Position numbers and translations under genes: made by a program. A stretch of 64,000 nucleotides of DNA from Acanthornis magna (taxonomy: Eukaryota > Chordata > Aves > Passeriformes > Acanthizidae): contig JAWUZG010000029.1 in assembly GCA_036785705.1 (NCBI GenBank), positions 12,477,501 through 12,541,500 on the forward strand, given 5' to 3'. The notes under the pieces were generated by a model, which had not been told where the DNA came from, ran no database searches, and saw only the letters and a list, made by a program, of their open reading frames with translations. This document shows positions 35,901 through 47,745 of the stretch, piece after piece; positions within the stretch are counted from its first letter, which is position 1, and each line of letters begins with the position of its first letter.

Positions 35901-38900
35901 TGCAGCCTCACCAGGGTGGGGTACAAGGGCCAATCACTGCCTTGTTCCTGCTGGCCAGACTTGCTGATACAGGCCAGGATGCCATTGGCCTTTTTGGCCA
36001 CCTGGGCACACTCCTGGCTCATGTTCAGCTGGTTGACAACCAGCAACCCCAAGTCCTTTTCCACTGGGCAGATTTCCAGCCACTCCTCCCCCAGCCTGAA
36101 GCGCTCCCTGTGGTTGTTGTGGCCCAAGTGCAAGTCCCAGCTCTTGCCCTTGCTGAACCTCATACCATTGGCCTCAGGCTGCTGATCCAGCCTGTCCAGA
36201 TGCCTCTGTAGAGCAATTGTACCGTCCAGCAGATCAGCACTCTTGCCTAACTTGGTGTTGTCTGCAGACTTACTGAGGGTGCACTTGATCCCCTCATCCA
36301 GGTCATGGATAAAGATATTATACAGAACTAGCCCCAATACTGAGCCCTTGGGACCACTACTCATGACTGGCCACCAGCTGGATTTAATTCCATTCACCAC
36401 CACGCTCCGGTCCTGGCTTTTCAGACAGTGTTTAGCCCAGCGAACAGTGCACCCATACAAACCATGGGCAGCCAGTTCCTTCAGGAGAATGCTGTGGATA
36501 ATGGTGTCAAAGACTTTACTAAAACCCAGGTAAATATCAACATCCTTTCTCTCATCCACTGGGTGGGTCACTTTGTCATAGGAGATTGGGATAGCCAAGC
36601 AGCATCTGCCTTTCATAACCACATGTTGTCTGGGCCCAGTCGTGCGCCTACTGTATAATGCCACTCAAGATGATCTGCCCCATGACCTTTCACAGCGCTG
36701 CTATCAGGCTGACTGGCCTGAAGTTCCCTGTATTCTTCTCCTTGCCCTCCTTGTAGATTGATGTCACATTTGCTAACTTCCAGTCAACTGTGACCTCCTG
36801 AGTGAGCCAGGACTGCTGAAAAAGGATGCAAAGTGTCTCGGTGAGCAGTTTCATGTGCTCCCTCAGTACTCTTGGGTTAATCCCATCCAGCCCCATGGAC
36901 TTCTGTGTGTCACACACAAATATGACAAGTGGTGTATCAAGTCACTAACCATTTCCCCTTGGATTATGGGGGTAAAAGTTTTCTGTCTTTGTCTTCCAGC
37001 TCAGCATGTTGGGTACCCAGAGAACAACTGGTCTTACCATTAAAGACTGAGGCAAAGAAGGCATTAAGGAGTGGATAAGTGACTGAATAAGTTCCTCATG
37101 CTGAACAGGCCAAAGTCTGCCCTCCAGAAGTCAAAAATAGATGTTCTGCTCAACTGTCCCTCCTTACTTCTCTGATAATTTAAAACTCTGTCATTTTGTG
37201 ATCACGGTGCCCCAGATGGCCTCCAGCTATTGCATCTCCCACAAGTTCATCACTCTTCATGAGCAGCATTTCCATAGGGATACCTTCCCTAGCTGGCTCC
37301 CTCACTAGCTGTGCTGGGAAGTTACCTTCCACACACTGCAGGAGCCCCTAGGCTGTTACCTCTCTGCTGTGTTATATATCCAGCAGACATCTGGTAAGTT
37401 GATGTCCCCCATGAGAGCAAGAGCCAGTGATTGTGAGACTTCTCCCAGCTGCTTATAGAATATTTCCTCTGCCCCTTCATCCTGGCTGGATGGTCTGTAA
37501 CATGACATCTTCTTTGCTGGCCTTCCCCCTGATTCTTACCCATGAGCACTCAACCCTGTCATCACCATCACTAAGCTCCAGAAAACTGAAACACTCTCTA
37601 ACATACAGGGCTACTCCACTTCTCCTTCCTTGTCTGTCCCTTCTGAGGCATTTACAGCCATCCACTGCAGCACTCCAGTTGAGCGAGTCGTCTCATCCTG
37701 TCTCAACCACAACAACTGTATCATATTTTCCTGCTGCAGAATGGCTTCCAGCTCCTCCTGTTTGTTGCCTGTGCTGCTTGCGGTGGTGTAGATACACTTC
37801 AGTTGGGCTGTTGGTCCTTCTACCTATTTTGTGAGGGGAAGAAGTCCTGTTTGACTGTTCTCAAGCCCTTCTGCAGTTTCTAACACATCAACAACCCTTG
37901 TGCCTTTGCTATCGTGTAGATCTCCATCTTCTATCCCCACTGGGAGGGTGGACCAAAGGACCTTGATAGCTCACCACCCCTCAAACATTGGTGTGCCACC
38001 CCCAGGCTTATCCTTAGCAAGCCTGGTTTTATCTCTTTCCCACTTCAAATCTAGTTTAAAGGTCCTTGCAATCCCTGATACTCCTCAGCCTACTCCCGCA
38101 GCTCTGTCACAAAGCAGAGGAGTTCCTGTACGTGGCTCACCCACCATGGGTGCTCACTGCCACCATCCAAGCAGGGCACACCCTGCAGGTGACACCTGGC
38201 TCCCCCAGAGCTCTGTCTGGGCAGCTGCAGCAGTCGGAGCAGCTGCAGAGCTTAGGGAGGCCGTGCCTTTCTGCTGGGTGGATCCTGTTGCTCCCTGGTC
38301 AAGCTGGCAGAGGTTCAGCACCCTTGCTGAGCGCCCTTCCATGGGAAGAGCCGCCCCACACCCTGTTTGCCTGCCCTGGTCTCTATTGCTCCCTGCGGGC
38401 TCCATTTATACATGGTAGGGGGGCTTGGCCGCCATCGCTCCTGGCCCTGCCCAGGTCCTGCCAGCCCTTGTGGCACAAGCTGCGGGCTCCTGGCTGGTCT
38501 CTAGAGTTAAAATTAAAAACAGGAATACAGGTATGTCTTTTATGTTTGGGTATGTTGTTTTTTTTCCTTTTTGAGATACTCTCAGTCATTGTAGCCATGT
38601 TTTTTCTGGCTCTCTCTACATGTTAAATTTCTGTTTCCTATTTCTTGCATCTTTACAAGCTCACAGAGTGCCTTAAAATAATAGCACTCTCAAAAGAGCA
38701 TTTCCATGTCTCAGTTTGGAGCATCAACTCTTTTACTTGACTTATTTACTGCCCTTCTCCATATAGCACAAAGAAGGTGAGAAATGTAATAAGTAAATTA
38801 TAATGTACCTCTGTCATTTCCCTCATTATTTTGTCTTGCCTAAGTTCTTTAGCGTATATTGAGAGGTGAGTCCTGGCCTTCCTCACTCCTTTTGGTCCCC

Positions 38901-41900
38901 TCTAAGCCCTGCTGGGATTTTCCAGTAACCTTTATTATTATTAACTTAGTCATGGAAGCATCATTGTACTAGACTTTTTTACAAACCCATAACAGGGAAA
39001 TAATATCTGACCTCAAGTATATTTTGATATCATGTGGTTCTGGTAGTATATACCATATTCCCTAAGAGGTGATTCCATTGTTTCATTGGAAAGCATTATG
39101 GTATGCTGGCCACATCTTCCATTCCTTTCCTTTTGAGCTGTGTTGTTGTCTACTGAGGGCTCCAATTATGAATATACTATTACTCAGGGAAACACACAGA
39201 TGCTCTCTATTAAGGGCAGTGCATCTTTTAGCCCCTTGCAAAACACAACTCCCTTAAACACAATGCTTTATTGTTTTCCTGGATTTCAACTTCAATTGCA
39301 ATGCATTGTTCTGAGGGGTGTGACTTGCTGGATTATTAAAGAGTGTCAAATAGCCAAAAAGGGACAGCAGGAGAAACAGTGTTCTTGCAGAAGAGCTGTA
39401 TTTCCCTTAGTGTTTGCCAAAATAGCTAATCTAATTTATGGGAAAACAATTAAAATAATAAGAAATTGCATCACTTTTTATTGAGTTTCATAATTAAAGT
39501 CACAAAAGTATGTCATCCTTTAGCTGGTGTAGCTTTGACTTTGCAGCTTTTGATTCCTGTATTTAAGGTTTTCTTTCTACACAAACTTCATAATTAACAG
39601 GACTTGGCTAATTCTCTCTGCTTCAGAAACTGGTAGTGTGGTAAAAGTTCCTCATATATCTTGCTAATTAGATACCTGATACAGGGGGCCTGATGTCCTT
39701 GAAAATAAAAATAATATATGTATATGCATTTTTTAAAAGCCCTTACAGTCTGTGAGTGATTTAAGTCAGACTAAAAAATACTGCTTTTACACAATATCAT
39801 ATTACATTTACTGTCACATGTATTTGCACAGTCCTGTATTTGTACAATATACCATAGTCCTGCACCACTGCCAAGCATGTGAGATCAAATATGGTAAATT
39901 ACTGTTGTTGTTGAGGTCTGATATACCAGAAGAAAAACACAAGTCTGAAATTACTGAAAACTTCATGGGAAAGAGGAAAGGAGTTCCCAGAAATATACTA
40001 AAAAACGAATGCTTCTCCCTTTTGAAATGAGCTTGCCAGATCCTTCCAAAAGCAGATGAATGTTCTTGACCTGATGAGTGTTTATCAACTGTCTACATGT
40101 CTGCTTGGCAGCTTTGCTCCCTTGAAATATTCTTAATCTGAGGACCTGAGAAGATGGGGTTATGTAGTCACACTTCTAGTAAAAGTTCCCATACTCCCAG
40201 TCCATCTTCAGTAATAAATGTGTAAAAAAGAGTATCATTGTGGGGTATTTTACCAAGAGGATGCAAGATAACTCAAGAATTACATATATGGATGTACCTA
40301 TCCATAGGTGCAGAACAGAGATAGAACACTAGATAGATACACTAGAACAGAGAATTTGTTTGGAATATTTATAGTGAAATTTCTTCTGGTTAGATGTGTT
40401 TCTAACTTCTTTCAAAATGTTTAAAAATGTCTTTTTACAAACAGAACTGGCAAAGAATTAAGTAGTACCACAAAGGCAGACAGATGCTGCAAACTTTCAG
40501 TTAATCACAAAAGAGAAAGCAAAGTTAGCTTGGAAATAATTGCAGTGACCTCAGCTTGAGATATTAAATAGCAAATACTGTTTCCTGCTGAGTAATACAG
40601 TGTCTCAGATACAAATAATACATAAAATTTTGCTTCCATTTTTCAATAGCTTTATACTGCTAGATAATACAAGTCCTCGCTAACATGAGTGAGAGCTTTA
40701 AGCTTAAAATATCTACAGCTGGGAAAACTGGATCAACAGGTTAAAGCCCTAGGTGCATGAAACCCCAATACACCTTTGCAGTAGAGGAAACTCTGGTTTA
40801 CCATTGTTTCAGTGATTTTGTGGGACAGGATTTGTGGTTTTGTTCTTTGTTAATACAATGCCTCACACAATGGTTCGTGATCATTGATTCATGTCCCTCC
40901 AGTGCTGCAACAATCAAAGAAAAATAACAAACAGCATTTTAAGGCTCTTGTACTGTAAGTTGCTTGTCCAAAGCCACAGCATAAAATGATGCAGAGCCAG
41001 ATTTAGCACAGAAGGAATTTCTATTACCCTGTCTCAATCTCAGACCATTATTTTGCTTCTCTCTAGCAAGTGACCTTGTCTGATGTTCTTAAGTAAATCA
41101 CTCAGGTCTTGCCATGCTACTGACAGCACCTCTGCTCCTCTGAGTCACTACAAAGGCAGCTGGACAGCAAGCAGCTCCTTTCTTCTCGGTTTGGCTCTCA
41201 CAAGGAAGCCCTTGGAAGTGCAGAAGTAAACCCTGGGAGTCAGGCAGATGTGTTAGGTGATGGGCAGGCTAGCATGCTTCAGGACTGGGAAGGGCCCAGC
41301 ACAGGATGCAGACTGAGCACCTGAAAAGGAGCTGGTAGCATGATCTTAATATTAATGATTTTTTTTTTTTCTGACAGAAGTTGAAAAATAATTTGTTTTG
41401 AATTGCATTATTAACATGCAAGACAATAACCCATTCAGAAGACAAGGCCTTTATGAGGCTCCAGGAATGGGTCTCTGTGTTATCTGGGCTTTCTCATGAG
41501 AGGGACCTCTATCTCCCCAGATTTCACGAGGAATTTCGGAGGTAGGACAGTGTTTGGATGCACACCCACCCCTTGCAGTATGTCCTCAACACAAGTGCTT
41601 CACCTTGTGATTGTGGGGTCATGGTATTCTGGCTTTGCATTTAACTCGGTTGGTCTCTTACTCAGAAAAATACTTTCCGTAGCTTGAGAGAAGGAAGTAC
41701 AGAACCCAGCATGTATCCCACCTATCTGACATGATTGCTTCCAGCAAAATCAATAGAATTATTTGTGCAGGATATGGTCCAGAGTTCAGAAATTCTTTAA
41801 AGCATAGGAGCAAAAACATGTGTGTCTTTATATGCTGGAATTTATCCCTTTTCAGGCGCAGACAAAGGGAGTATTAAGGATCATGAGAGAGTCCCATAGT

Positions 41901-44900
41901 GTACAAGGGGGTGAGGCATAGGACAGGGTAGGGTGGAATACGATAGGAAAGGAAGGGAAATAAACTCAGTCAGGCAAATAGGATAATTGTCCAAGTAACT
42001 TCTTCAGATCTGTTTCAAGGGGCCTAGTTGGGGCCCTTGTTTTTAGGTTGGAGCTTTCTTGAAGTTACAGTTTAAGTAATTAAATTATTGTAAAAATAAT
42101 ATTAGAGGTGGGTGCAGGCTGCAAATATGTTACATTTGTCTGAAAAAAACAAACTAATTAAAAATAACTTCCTCTCCTGTTTCTTTGCCAAGACCTATTT
42201 CCAGGACTCTGCTTGCCCTCAAGAAGCCAATGCAATCACAGGCACCTAAAACAAATAGAGGCAGTATACTAAGGACTTGCCTGGTTAAAAACAAAAAGAG
42301 GAAAATATTTCTTATTTTAAAATACTTTGTTTTGAAATTATCGTTTTTATATTCATGCACATTTTGCTATTAATTTTGGCTCGTAAATACTTGTCTTTAT
42401 AAAACAACAACTTAACCATTCACTTTTCATATACCATTAAACTCAGATCCTGTGTAACCTTGGGTTTCTGTGCTGGCTATTTCCAGGACACAGAGCAATT
42501 CTCTATAAAACTTGTATGTGAGGCACATCTGGATTGAACAAGGACGGTGTAAATCTTGCCCCTGCTTACCCAAGCCTGTCACACACAGTGAGCAGAACCA
42601 TGCTCTCTGCAGTTCTCTTCTTGTGTGCCTGCCACCACAGAGGTGTACTGCTGGTGTGTCATACACATATATTCAGTGCCTCTCCCAGAACCAAAAATGT
42701 AGGTGGTGGACCCTCTTACTCTATGGAATGGGTGCTGGAGAGATGATTGGTGCTGAATGTGATTTGTTTGGATTCTCCTCATTTTTATTTACTTGCTGTC
42801 TGCAAGATCCTTAAAAATGTGAGTAAAATTTCTGTGTGAATTAAGTTTTAAATGAGGATTTAAAATAAAAAAGAAATTTAATAGTTTAATTTTTATTCCC
42901 AGCAGTTTGTGATGCTTTTCTAATGTATTGGGGTTTTTTGTTCTTTCACAAAAACGCTATATTATCACTCAGATGTCTCAAACATGGTGATAGATTCCTC
43001 TGTAAGGCATTTCCCATCCTACTTTTATGGGACCTGCTGGGCAGCCTGCTGAAGAGTAGTTGGGTCATTAGACTCCCACTGAAAACAAATAAATGTATTT
43101 TAGTGTTCTTGCATGTTCTCTGGACCAAATGTGATATAAAAGTTATGTATGTCCATATGTGGTCTCAGGTTGGGTTTATGTAAGAAAATAATTTTGAAAG
43201 ATACTGAATTCTTCAGTAGTGCATCATGACTTTAGAAAACTTGACTTTGAGAAAATGGCAGGCAAGGTGAAAGTCATGACAGAAGCAGCACTATTTTAAG
43301 ATACGGGCAGGAGATACAATTTACCCTGGGGAAGGTCATATCTTGTCTTGCAGTTTGTCATCCTGATTGTGTGAGTCTTGTTAATGTGGGGGAAGTGCCC
43401 AGTGACTGACTCGCCCATGGAAAGCAGGACAAACTACCTCCCATGTTTTGCAAAGTTGGGTGTGAGAGATGAGCCCCAGCTTCCTTGTCCCGTTCTATAT
43501 TCTCTGCCACTGTTCAATTTGGCTAATGGCATTTAGCCTGCCTAGGTTTCCATGCATGCTGGAGAAATTATCATCTTAAGAAGTGCTGCTTAGATGCTTT
43601 TAACCAGATGCTGAGGCACTTCTCATTATGCAACCTTTAAATGCCACCATGTCAGTGGTGGGTGGAGTTAATTGCTGTCTGCTGCACTTGTGTCGTGCAA
43701 AAATTGAAACTGTAAATTGTTTTGTTTTCAACCCTATTTTATGTAAACTTTACATCCACCCCAAAGGAATGTGAGGACTGCAAAGAGAAAATGCGGGAGA
43801 TGGGAAATAGAGAAGGGTCCCCCTCTTGCTTTTGTGCATCATCTCTTCAATTACATGGATTATGCAATGTTTTCAACCAGGTTCCCATCTTTCTGATGGC
43901 ACAGGATGAATAAGGTTTGACACTAATATCAGGTTTGTGAAGCAGAAGATGTCTGTGTCCAAAGACATCCAAGCCATTTTCTTTTGCAGGAAATGGAGGC
44001 GGCATTATGAATGAAGCAAGGAAATACAGATGAAAAGATGAAGGTGTTCCTTTTCTCTAAAGTCACTGCGTAACAGTAGCCTGTAGCCAAATACTTGAGC
44101 TGAGACATTCAAGGGAAGCCTCTAATAATGAATGCAGAGTTTTGGAGCGTTTAGAAAGTGACCCCTGTCAGTCCTTCACAAAAGATGCAGAGCACGCATG
44201 AGGATGCTTTGAAACATGCTTTGAACAAATTGCCATCTGATTGGTTGGTAATGCAAAGTACCCTGGAGAAATTAGGCTTCTGTGGTTTCCAGTTCAGTAT
44301 TCTGATAATTTTTATATTCTGTTTCACTCTGGTTTTGTGCCCATTTAAAAGGTGAGGACCATGCCACCTCCTTTTTAAAGGTATGGAAGCAATGTCACAG
44401 TGTTGGTGGTAGACCAGACCACTGTAAACAGTAACCAGATGAAAGTGTCCGTGTAAATGTTTATCGTCTCTCCTCAGAGCATGGCTTGGTCACTTCACAC
44501 TCAATAGAAGGTTGGTTTTAAACCCTTACTAGCTCTCCATTTGTTGACTTCACCTTCTAGCCTCTCAAGCTCGTTGAGCTCCACACCTCTCTTTATCTCT
44601 GCCTTACTATTTTGCTCCTCTGCTTTCTCCTTTCACTACTTCTTGAGTCTGGTAGCTTCCAGAGAGGAACTGTGCCTTTAGGAGGGTGAACCTCTCAGTT
44701 CTGCTCTTGGGACCATGTACTTCCCCCTTCGCCACCATGTGCCATTTAAGCAATGTGTGTTGCCATGGAGAAACATCTGTGAGGATAGCAGATACCACAT
44801 CTAACCAGTAGAGAGAAAGGCTCTCCCACATTCATGGGGAAGTGGATCTATCCAGCCTATGCACACAGATTTTTTCAAGGCTTATAACTTAGCCAAATCT

Positions 44901-47745
44901 GGGCAACTTTTAATAAAAACTTTTCCCCTGCCAAAATTTTAAGTCCTTTCTCCAAAACATGGAGGCACTAGAGCTTTTTAATGAAACAGTTATTAAAAAA
45001 AAAAAAAACCAAAACAAAACTAGGAATAATAACATGTTTTTCTCTCAGTTGTTCTCAGAAAAGTTGTTCTGTTGTTCTCAGAAATGGCTGAACCAACTCA
45101 GCCTGATTTATTTATTTTGGAAAGAATCATCTGAGACAAACTTTCAGCATGGGAAATTTCATCCCAACTGGTTAGCGTTTCTCAAAGTTTGGCAAAGTTT
45201 AATGTAAGTGGGAATGTTCTTACACTGAGAAGTCAAAGACAAGCTTACATATCAGCAATGTTCCTTGCTTAGGATAGAAAAATACTATATATATGAATTG
45301 CTTTTTCTTAATGTTTCAGGTTCTTTGAATATATATTGCTCTATAAAGATGCAGTGATGTTTCAGATTGAACAAGTTACAAAGCTTTGCTCGAAGATTGC
45401 TCTGACAGAACCATGGGACCCGTATGATATTCCTGCCAATTCAACTTATGAAGATCAGTACTACATTGGGGGACCTGGAGATGAAGTTATGGTACAGGAA
45501 TGGTCTGACAGAAAACCAGCCAGGAAATGTATGTGCATGCTTTTGTTTCATCTTAGTAATAATCAATGTCTCTGCTGCACAGGGAAAAATAAAATTATTT
45601 GTGTTTCACCATGGCTTTCCATATTTCTGTAAAGTTCTCTGGAAGAAGTAATGAAAATGCCCTGTGCACAGAATATCATTTTAATAACAATACATTTTAT
45701 TAGGAAAATGTTTCATATCTCAGCAGGATTAAATATGTCCAAGGGGCTTGATTGTATTTTATTTTGTCTCATACAAAGTTTGGCATGGAACAACATCATT
45801 TTTTGTCTGAATATGGCAGCCTGTATCCAAAAGGTATCTAGAGAGGAATTGGTACTATAATTAGGGGCACGCTTAAACTAGAGTCTGCATAATAGGAACA
45901 AAGCAGGTGTCACTGTCTGTCTATGCAAGGTTCTGCAGCCATGAAATCCTTAATATGTGCCTAAATTTTGTTATCCTCTATTCTGGTAAGAAATATCTGT
46001 TCACAAGGCTTAGTTCTGCACTTGGCAGCTGAACACATCATAAAAGAAGGAAGGCTGAATTGTCCGGAGTACAATTGGGCTGTCCAGGGATGAATTGTCC
46101 AATGTTAAATTTTGAATGCATAGCAATTTATTAACACTTTGGCTTCAATTTCATCTGTAGATGACCAGGCAACTATAAAAATATTTTTAAAACCTCCATG
46201 AAATTTATTGAACTATTCAACTAATCCAATAGTTACGATTATAGACATCTAATATATAGGCTGGTTATGAACTTGAACATTTAGCCAGAGGAAAATTTTT
46301 CTTGAGTAAAAGTAGAACAAATGAAATAGAGAATAAAGGATAAGATCATTAGACCTCTGTAACTAGGTTGATATATCCTCCGGTATTCCACAAGAGGCAA
46401 GTTATCACTCACTTCAAGAATTTTTTTTTTCAGTCCTGATATTTTTGGAATTTTTGTGGAACTTTATATCCACAAACATTCAATTAATGATGTGTGATTT
46501 TTATCCTGTAGTATTTTGTATCTCTAGTGCTTTTCTGTACGATCATTCATAAACATAATATCTGCAAGTTGTCTTATCTATGTATCTACCTTTCAGCTAA
46601 TTTTGATTTAGATTCTAGAAATTATATTTTTGTTAACAAAAAAGGGTTTCAGGGGAGATACAGGCTACCTTTGTAGCATCATATTTAACCATGATTTTTT
46701 ATTCAAAATTCTGAGAGAAGACTTGTTCAGTAAAAGGTGCCTCCATCTCTGTATACTCATGGCCGTATTAATTGAGGTCAGAATGTTTTTGGTGTACTAG
46801 AGTGCTCTAAAGAGGTATATTCAAATATTGCTCAAATTCTACCCTTTCTTTAGATACAGCATGTGTGTTTCATGTCACTGTTTATTTCTGATAATGTGGT
46901 TGTGGTACAACATATGACACAATATTGGAAGGACAAAAAATAAGTGTGTGTGATTGCTGCCAGGTGGGAAAAAATAAGTGTCCTTGGGACTAGAAAAATT
47001 TGTTACAGGCCTCCCTCAGAGGACCTGATTTATGATCAGAGCAGGTAATTTTAACATCAGGAGTTTCTGCTATCAAGAGATCTGAAATGCATAAAACAAG
47101 ATGGTGTACAATTGAAGGGGTAAAGAACGATCACAGAAGGTGTCTGTGAGGTTAATAAAAGAGAGATAAAAGCAAAGGGTATTCAAAGGAAACCACTTCA
47201 ATGGTATTACTGCCTAAATAGCATAGTGGAGAAGGTAAAGATGATGACAGAGAACAAGTGCGGAAGAGAATAAGGGAACACCTCTGAGATTAGCACATTG
47301 TGGAATTAAGCTGAAGTTTAAAAAGGGACAGACTTACTACATTACATACCTGGAGGAGATCAGTATTGAGTGTAGTCTTGAAATGCAGAACCACTAGAGG
47401 TGTTTGAAAAGAATATGAATTTTTAAAAAATAACATGATAATGAGGATCTGAATAGACAATGTTAAACGGGAGCAGTGAGTTAAAAGAGACTGCCATCAT
47501 GACACATTCATCTTTCATGTCACCTAATGTGGTCACATCTCTGCTTGGTTGCAGTGGAATCCTGGGTTGGCGTTTACACCGTCAAAGACTGCTACCCAGT
47601 ACAGGAAACCTACACCAAGAACTACAGTGTGACAACCTCCACTCGCTTCTTCGATATCCATCTGGGCATCGCAGACCCCTCAGTGTTCACCCCACCCAGC
47701 ACCTGCCAGACAGCCCAGCTGACGAGGATGAAAGATGAATGCTGA
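20363..47745 (+). CDS. EPDR1: EPDR1, ependymin-related protein 1, complete in three coding exons
   Basis: Exons 20363-20634, 45320-45528 and 47555-47745 join in one frame to 223 codons plus stop; the human protein has 224 residues. The product has a leucine-rich signal peptide (about residues 1-39) and then an ependymin domain with CQAPRQWEGR, NQRLRILEERKALIPCK, QEWSDRKPARK, YTVKDCYPVQETYTKNYSV and FTPPSTCQTAQL. Six cysteines lie in the mature part, and the sequons NST and NYS predict N-glycosylation. Known family members are secreted or lysosomal glycoproteins of a beta-sandwich fold related to fish ependymin, with a hydrophobic pocket; their biochemical role is still poorly defined. All splice sites are GT-AG. 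The first intron is 24.7 kb. Identity is near certain. Confidence 0.97.
20895..20985 (+). repeat. (TG)n microsatellite flanked by (TA)-rich DNA
   Basis: A run of 13 TG units at about 20949-20974 is embedded in TATATATG-type alternating sequence on both sides. It lies about 260 bases inside EPDR1 intron 1, just outside the CpG island. Alternating purine-pyrimidine DNA of this type can adopt unusual helical forms and varies in length. Confidence 0.9.
22511..22585. repeat. Probable ancient amniote dispersed-repeat fragment
   Basis: The segment contains CCATTGAAGTCAATGG, a near-palindrome, followed by CCATTGG and TTGGATCAGG. The phrase around AAGTCAATGG and GGATCAGG recurs in reptile and bird genomes as an old dispersed repeat; a similar fragment lies at 63931-63972. 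The family name is not assigned. Confidence 0.4.
24413..24431 (+). repeat. Poly(T) tract
   Basis: A run of 19 T in EPDR1 intron 1. No retroposon body was recognised beside it. Confidence 0.95.
26759..26892 (+). repeat. G/T-only low-complexity tract
   Basis: The plus strand is almost entirely G and T over about 130 bases. It has (TTGG)n units near 26812-26828, G runs at 26790-26795, 26828-26830, 26847-26850 and 26868-26871, and one telomere-like TTAGGG at 26872-26877. A long-loop G-quadruplex is conceivable. Confidence 0.85.
29075..29096 (+). repeat. Poly(A) tract
   Basis: A run of 22 A in EPDR1 intron 1. It could be a retroposed tail, but I do not recognise a source sequence to its left. 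Confidence 0.95.
29915..30030 (+). mobile_element. CR1 LINE 3' end fragment
   Basis: The segment from TTTGAGCAACCTGGTCTAA through GGAACTAGATGATCTTTAAG to CCATTCTATGATTCTGTGA is the 3' untranslated end of a bird CR1 element in plus orientation, with the typical 8-9 base terminal repeat (ATTCTATG / ATTCTGTGA). Most of the element is missing, as usual for 5'-truncated CR1 insertions. Confidence 0.88.
30877..30891 (+). repeat. C-rich tract
   Basis: Six C, one G and eight C in a row, in EPDR1 intron 1; a simple low-complexity tract. Confidence 0.9.
35486..36664 (-). pseudogene. CR1 ORF2 remnant: open 392-codon reverse-transcriptase/C-terminal frame
   Basis: The frame reads through VDIYLGFSKVFDT, NGIKSSWWPV, PKGSVLGLVLYNIFIHDLDE, SKSADNTKLG, KANGILACI, RRAKELVKSLGHN and LGVFSLEKRRLRG, the standard CR1 ORF2 order. 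Relative to the family the first catalytic aspartate (YLDFSKAFDT type) is G at residue 47, and the FADDT-type motif reads SADNT, so the second aspartate is N at residue 136. A stop or frame shift separates it from the upstream part at 36690-36917. The protein would not be an active reverse transcriptase despite the open frame. Confidence 0.88.
36690..36917 (-). pseudogene. CR1 ORF2 remnant: start of the reverse transcriptase
   Basis: The frame encodes KSMGLDGINPRVLREHMKLL, then WKLANVTSIYKEGK and NFRPVSLIAAL before a stop. These are the first reverse-transcriptase blocks of CR1. The break before 36664 shows the copy is dead. Confidence 0.88.
38090..38490 (-). other. GC-rich block next to the CR1 copy, possible 5' UTR/promoter of a retroelement
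   Basis: The block is clearly GC-richer than its surroundings and sits at the 5' side of the minus-oriented CR1. On the minus strand it has a TATAAA at 38410-38405 followed by a G+C-rich leader with repeated CAGCTGC units. It may be the CR1 5' untranslated region or an unrelated LTR fragment; I cannot tell which. Confidence 0.35.
45320..45528 (+). CDS. EPDR1: EPDR1 exon 2: central ependymin domain
   Basis: The acceptor AATGTTTCAG ends at 45319 and the donor GTATGTGC starts at 45529. It encodes FFEYILLYKDAVMFQIEQVT, then KLCSK, EPWDPYDIPANSTYEDQYY and VQEWSDRKPARK, all close to vertebrate EPDR1. The sequon NST is here. Exon phase is 2 in, 1 out. Confidence 0.96.
45529..47554 (+). other. EPDR1: EPDR1 intron 2
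   Basis: A 2.0 kb AT-rich intron. I see no repeat family, conserved-looking frame or RNA gene in it. Confidence 0.8.
47555..47745 (+). CDS. EPDR1: EPDR1 exon 3: C-terminus
   Basis: The acceptor TTGGTTGCAG ends at 47554. The frame reads ESWVGVYTVKDCYPVQETYT, NYSVTTSTRFFDIHLGI, FTPPSTCQTAQL and ends KDEC before TGA at 47743-47745. The mammalian protein ends a little differently after its last cysteine (DCSW), so the end here is slightly shorter. Confidence 0.96.

Larger units (their letters stand above)
35401..37930 (-). mobile_element. CR1 LINE copy, about 2.5 kb, minus orientation, internally deleted
   Basis: The minus strand carries pieces of CR1 ORF2 in order: endonuclease fragments (GRRSGVALYVREC near 37620, and a decayed GDFN-like segment near 37400), then the start of the reverse transcriptase (KSMGLDGINPRVLREH, NFRPVSL at 36690-36917), then a long reverse-transcriptase and C-terminal block (35486-36664). 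The 3' UTR ends near 35401, with a TTTAGGTTGCAAAT and ATCATTGAGTCCAAG-like complement of the CR1 tail. The part between the endonuclease and reverse transcriptase is largely missing (about 36.96-37.31 kb). Upstream, VVDVLETAEGL-like sequence near 37870 also belongs to the CR1 5' region. Retroposon remnant, not a host gene. Confidence 0.9.
20635..45319 (+). other. EPDR1: EPDR1 intron 1
   Basis: A 24.7 kb intron, mostly AT-rich with no EPDR1 exon seen inside. It contains a (TG)n block at its start, homopolymer tracts at 24.4 and 29.1 kb, a G/T-rich tract at 26.8 kb, a CR1 3' fragment at 29.9 kb and a long CR1 copy at 35.4-37.9 kb. Two antisense open frames (23.1-23.3 and 25.2-25.7 kb) are described in the findings. 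Confidence 0.85.

Noticed and set aside
35573..36658. Plus-strand open frames of about 75-108 codons
   Set aside because: They are shadows of the minus-strand CR1 ORF2 remnant.
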